Below are positions 14,585-15,152 of a stretch of 15,152 nt of DNA, one piece after another. Every line of letters starts with the position of its first letter. The first letter of the stretch is position 1. The position numbers were made by a program, and so were the translations under genes. The stretch is from NCBI GenBank assembly GCA_023409795.1, contig JAEYQX010000145.1:1-15152 (forward strand), given 5' to 3'. The notes below the pieces were generated by a model that saw nothing but the letters and a program-made list of their open reading frames with translations, made no database searches and had not been told where the DNA came from. The stretch is from Pseudomonadota bacterium (GTDB lineage: Bacteria; Pseudomonadota; Alphaproteobacteria; Caulobacterales; Caulobacteraceae).

Positions 14585-15152
14585 TCAGTTGGCGCGCAGC
14601 CAGGTGTAGACTTCGATGGCCTCTTCGATGTCGTTGAACATCTTGGCCTTTCCGCTCTCGATAATGAGCGCGCGGTCACAATGTTCCTGAATCAGCGGCA
14701 TGCTGTGGGACGCCATCATGAAGGCACGGTTGGCGCGCTTCTCGAACAGGGCTTCCTGGCACTTGCGCTGGAACCGGGCATCGCCCACCGCCACCAGTTC
14801 GTCGATCAGGTAGCAGTCGAACTCGATGGAAATGGACAGGCCAAACGCCAGGCGGGCGCGCATGCCCGATGAGTAGTGCTTGACCGGATCACGCAGCTTG
14901 GCCCCCAGCTCGGCGAAGTTGTCCACCTCGGCCAGGGTCTGGTGATAGTCCTTGTTATAGAGGCGCGACAGGAAGCGGACATTGTCCAGGCCGGACAGGC
15001 TGCCCTGGAAGCCGCCGGCAAAGCCGATGGGCCATGACGGACGCATCCGCCACTGGATCTTGCCGGTCGTCGGCGGGGTAATGCCACCGAGCATCCGGAT
15101 CAGGGTCGACTTGCCCTGGCCGTTGCGGCCCAGGATGGCCAGGCGACCATTG
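14585..15152 (-). CDS. KpsT/Wzt-type polysaccharide exporter ATP-binding subunit (5' truncated)
   Basis: The C-terminal 188 residues of an ABC ATPase; the start lies beyond the right edge. Seen in order: Walker A GRNGQGKST at the edge (about 8-16), a Q-loop region (GFAGGFQGSLSGLDN), the signature YSSGMRARL, Walker B plus catalytic Glu in CYLIDELVAVGD, and the H-loop MASHSM. The SSGM signature and LIDE..AVGD pattern are typical of the capsule/O-antigen exporter ATPases KpsT and Wzt. The protein ends about 40 residues after the H-loop, so it lacks the extra C-terminal sugar-binding domain of Wzt and is closer to KpsT. It would energise export of a lipid-linked polysaccharide with a membrane partner presumably encoded outside the window. 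Confidence 0.93.
   Translation of the reverse strand, partial: NGRLAILGRNGQGKSTLIRMLGGITPPTTGKIQWRMRPSWPIGFAGGFQGSLSGLDNVRFLSRLYNKDYHQTLAEVDNFAELGAKLRDPVKHYSSGMRARLAFGLSISIEFDCYLIDELVAVGDARFQRKCQEALFEKRANRAFMMASHSMPLIQEHCDRALIIESGKAKMFNDIEEAIEVYTWLRAN

Noticed and set aside
1..15152. tRNA, CRISPR array, insertion sequence or prophage remnant
   Set aside because: No repeat-spacer pattern, transposase or integrase motif, or tRNA-like cloverleaf was seen; nearly all bases are accounted for by genes.

Overview
The window is a dense, high-GC bacterial segment with almost no non-coding DNA. It encodes most of a type II secretion system (T2SS) and, to its right, envelope-polysaccharide genes. Gene content, codon style and promoter-like sequences resembling the Caulobacter housekeeping consensus (TTGACGS, 10-14 bp, GCTANAWC) suggest an alphaproteobacterium of the Caulobacterales type (Caulobacter, Brevundimonas, Phenylobacterium). 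This placement is an inference from the sequence only.

Left and centre (1-11148): the T2SS genes lie in four units of alternating direction. Unit 1 (+) is gspE (5' end outside the window), a sulfotransferase-fold protein, a family-2-like glycosyltransferase, gspF and gspI. Unit 2 (-) is gspM, a short gspC-like gene with a 20-proline run, and gspD, a secretin with a lipoprotein signal. Unit 3 (+) is gspG and gspH. Unit 4 (-) is gspJ, gspK and gspL. Together they supply the ATPase (E), inner-membrane platform (F, L, M), linker (C), outer-membrane channel (D) and all five pseudopilins (G, H, I, J, K). No gspN, prepilin peptidase gspO or pilotin gspS is present. Genes within a unit are joined by 1-4 base stop/start overlaps or longer overlaps, and convergent units are only 5-16 bases apart.

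Right (11256-15152): a membrane-anchored SleB-type cell-wall hydrolase is coupled by a GTGA overlap to rfbC, which overlaps rfbB; the last two make dTDP-rhamnose precursors. On the opposite strand are the 5'-truncated ATP-binding subunit of a KpsT/Wzt-type polysaccharide exporter and, downstream of it, a protein of unknown function with a probable beta-rich C-terminal half. That gene overlaps the end of rfbB by 77 bases.

The most unusual feature is the sulfotransferase-like/glycosyltransferase pair placed between gspE and gspF, with 4-base overlaps at each of its three junctions. Either glycan-modifying enzymes are co-produced with the secretion machine, or polysaccharide genes have been captured by the T2SS operon. 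No tRNA, rRNA, CRISPR array, insertion sequence or clear intrinsic terminator was seen, and no gene-free stretch exceeds about 125 bases.
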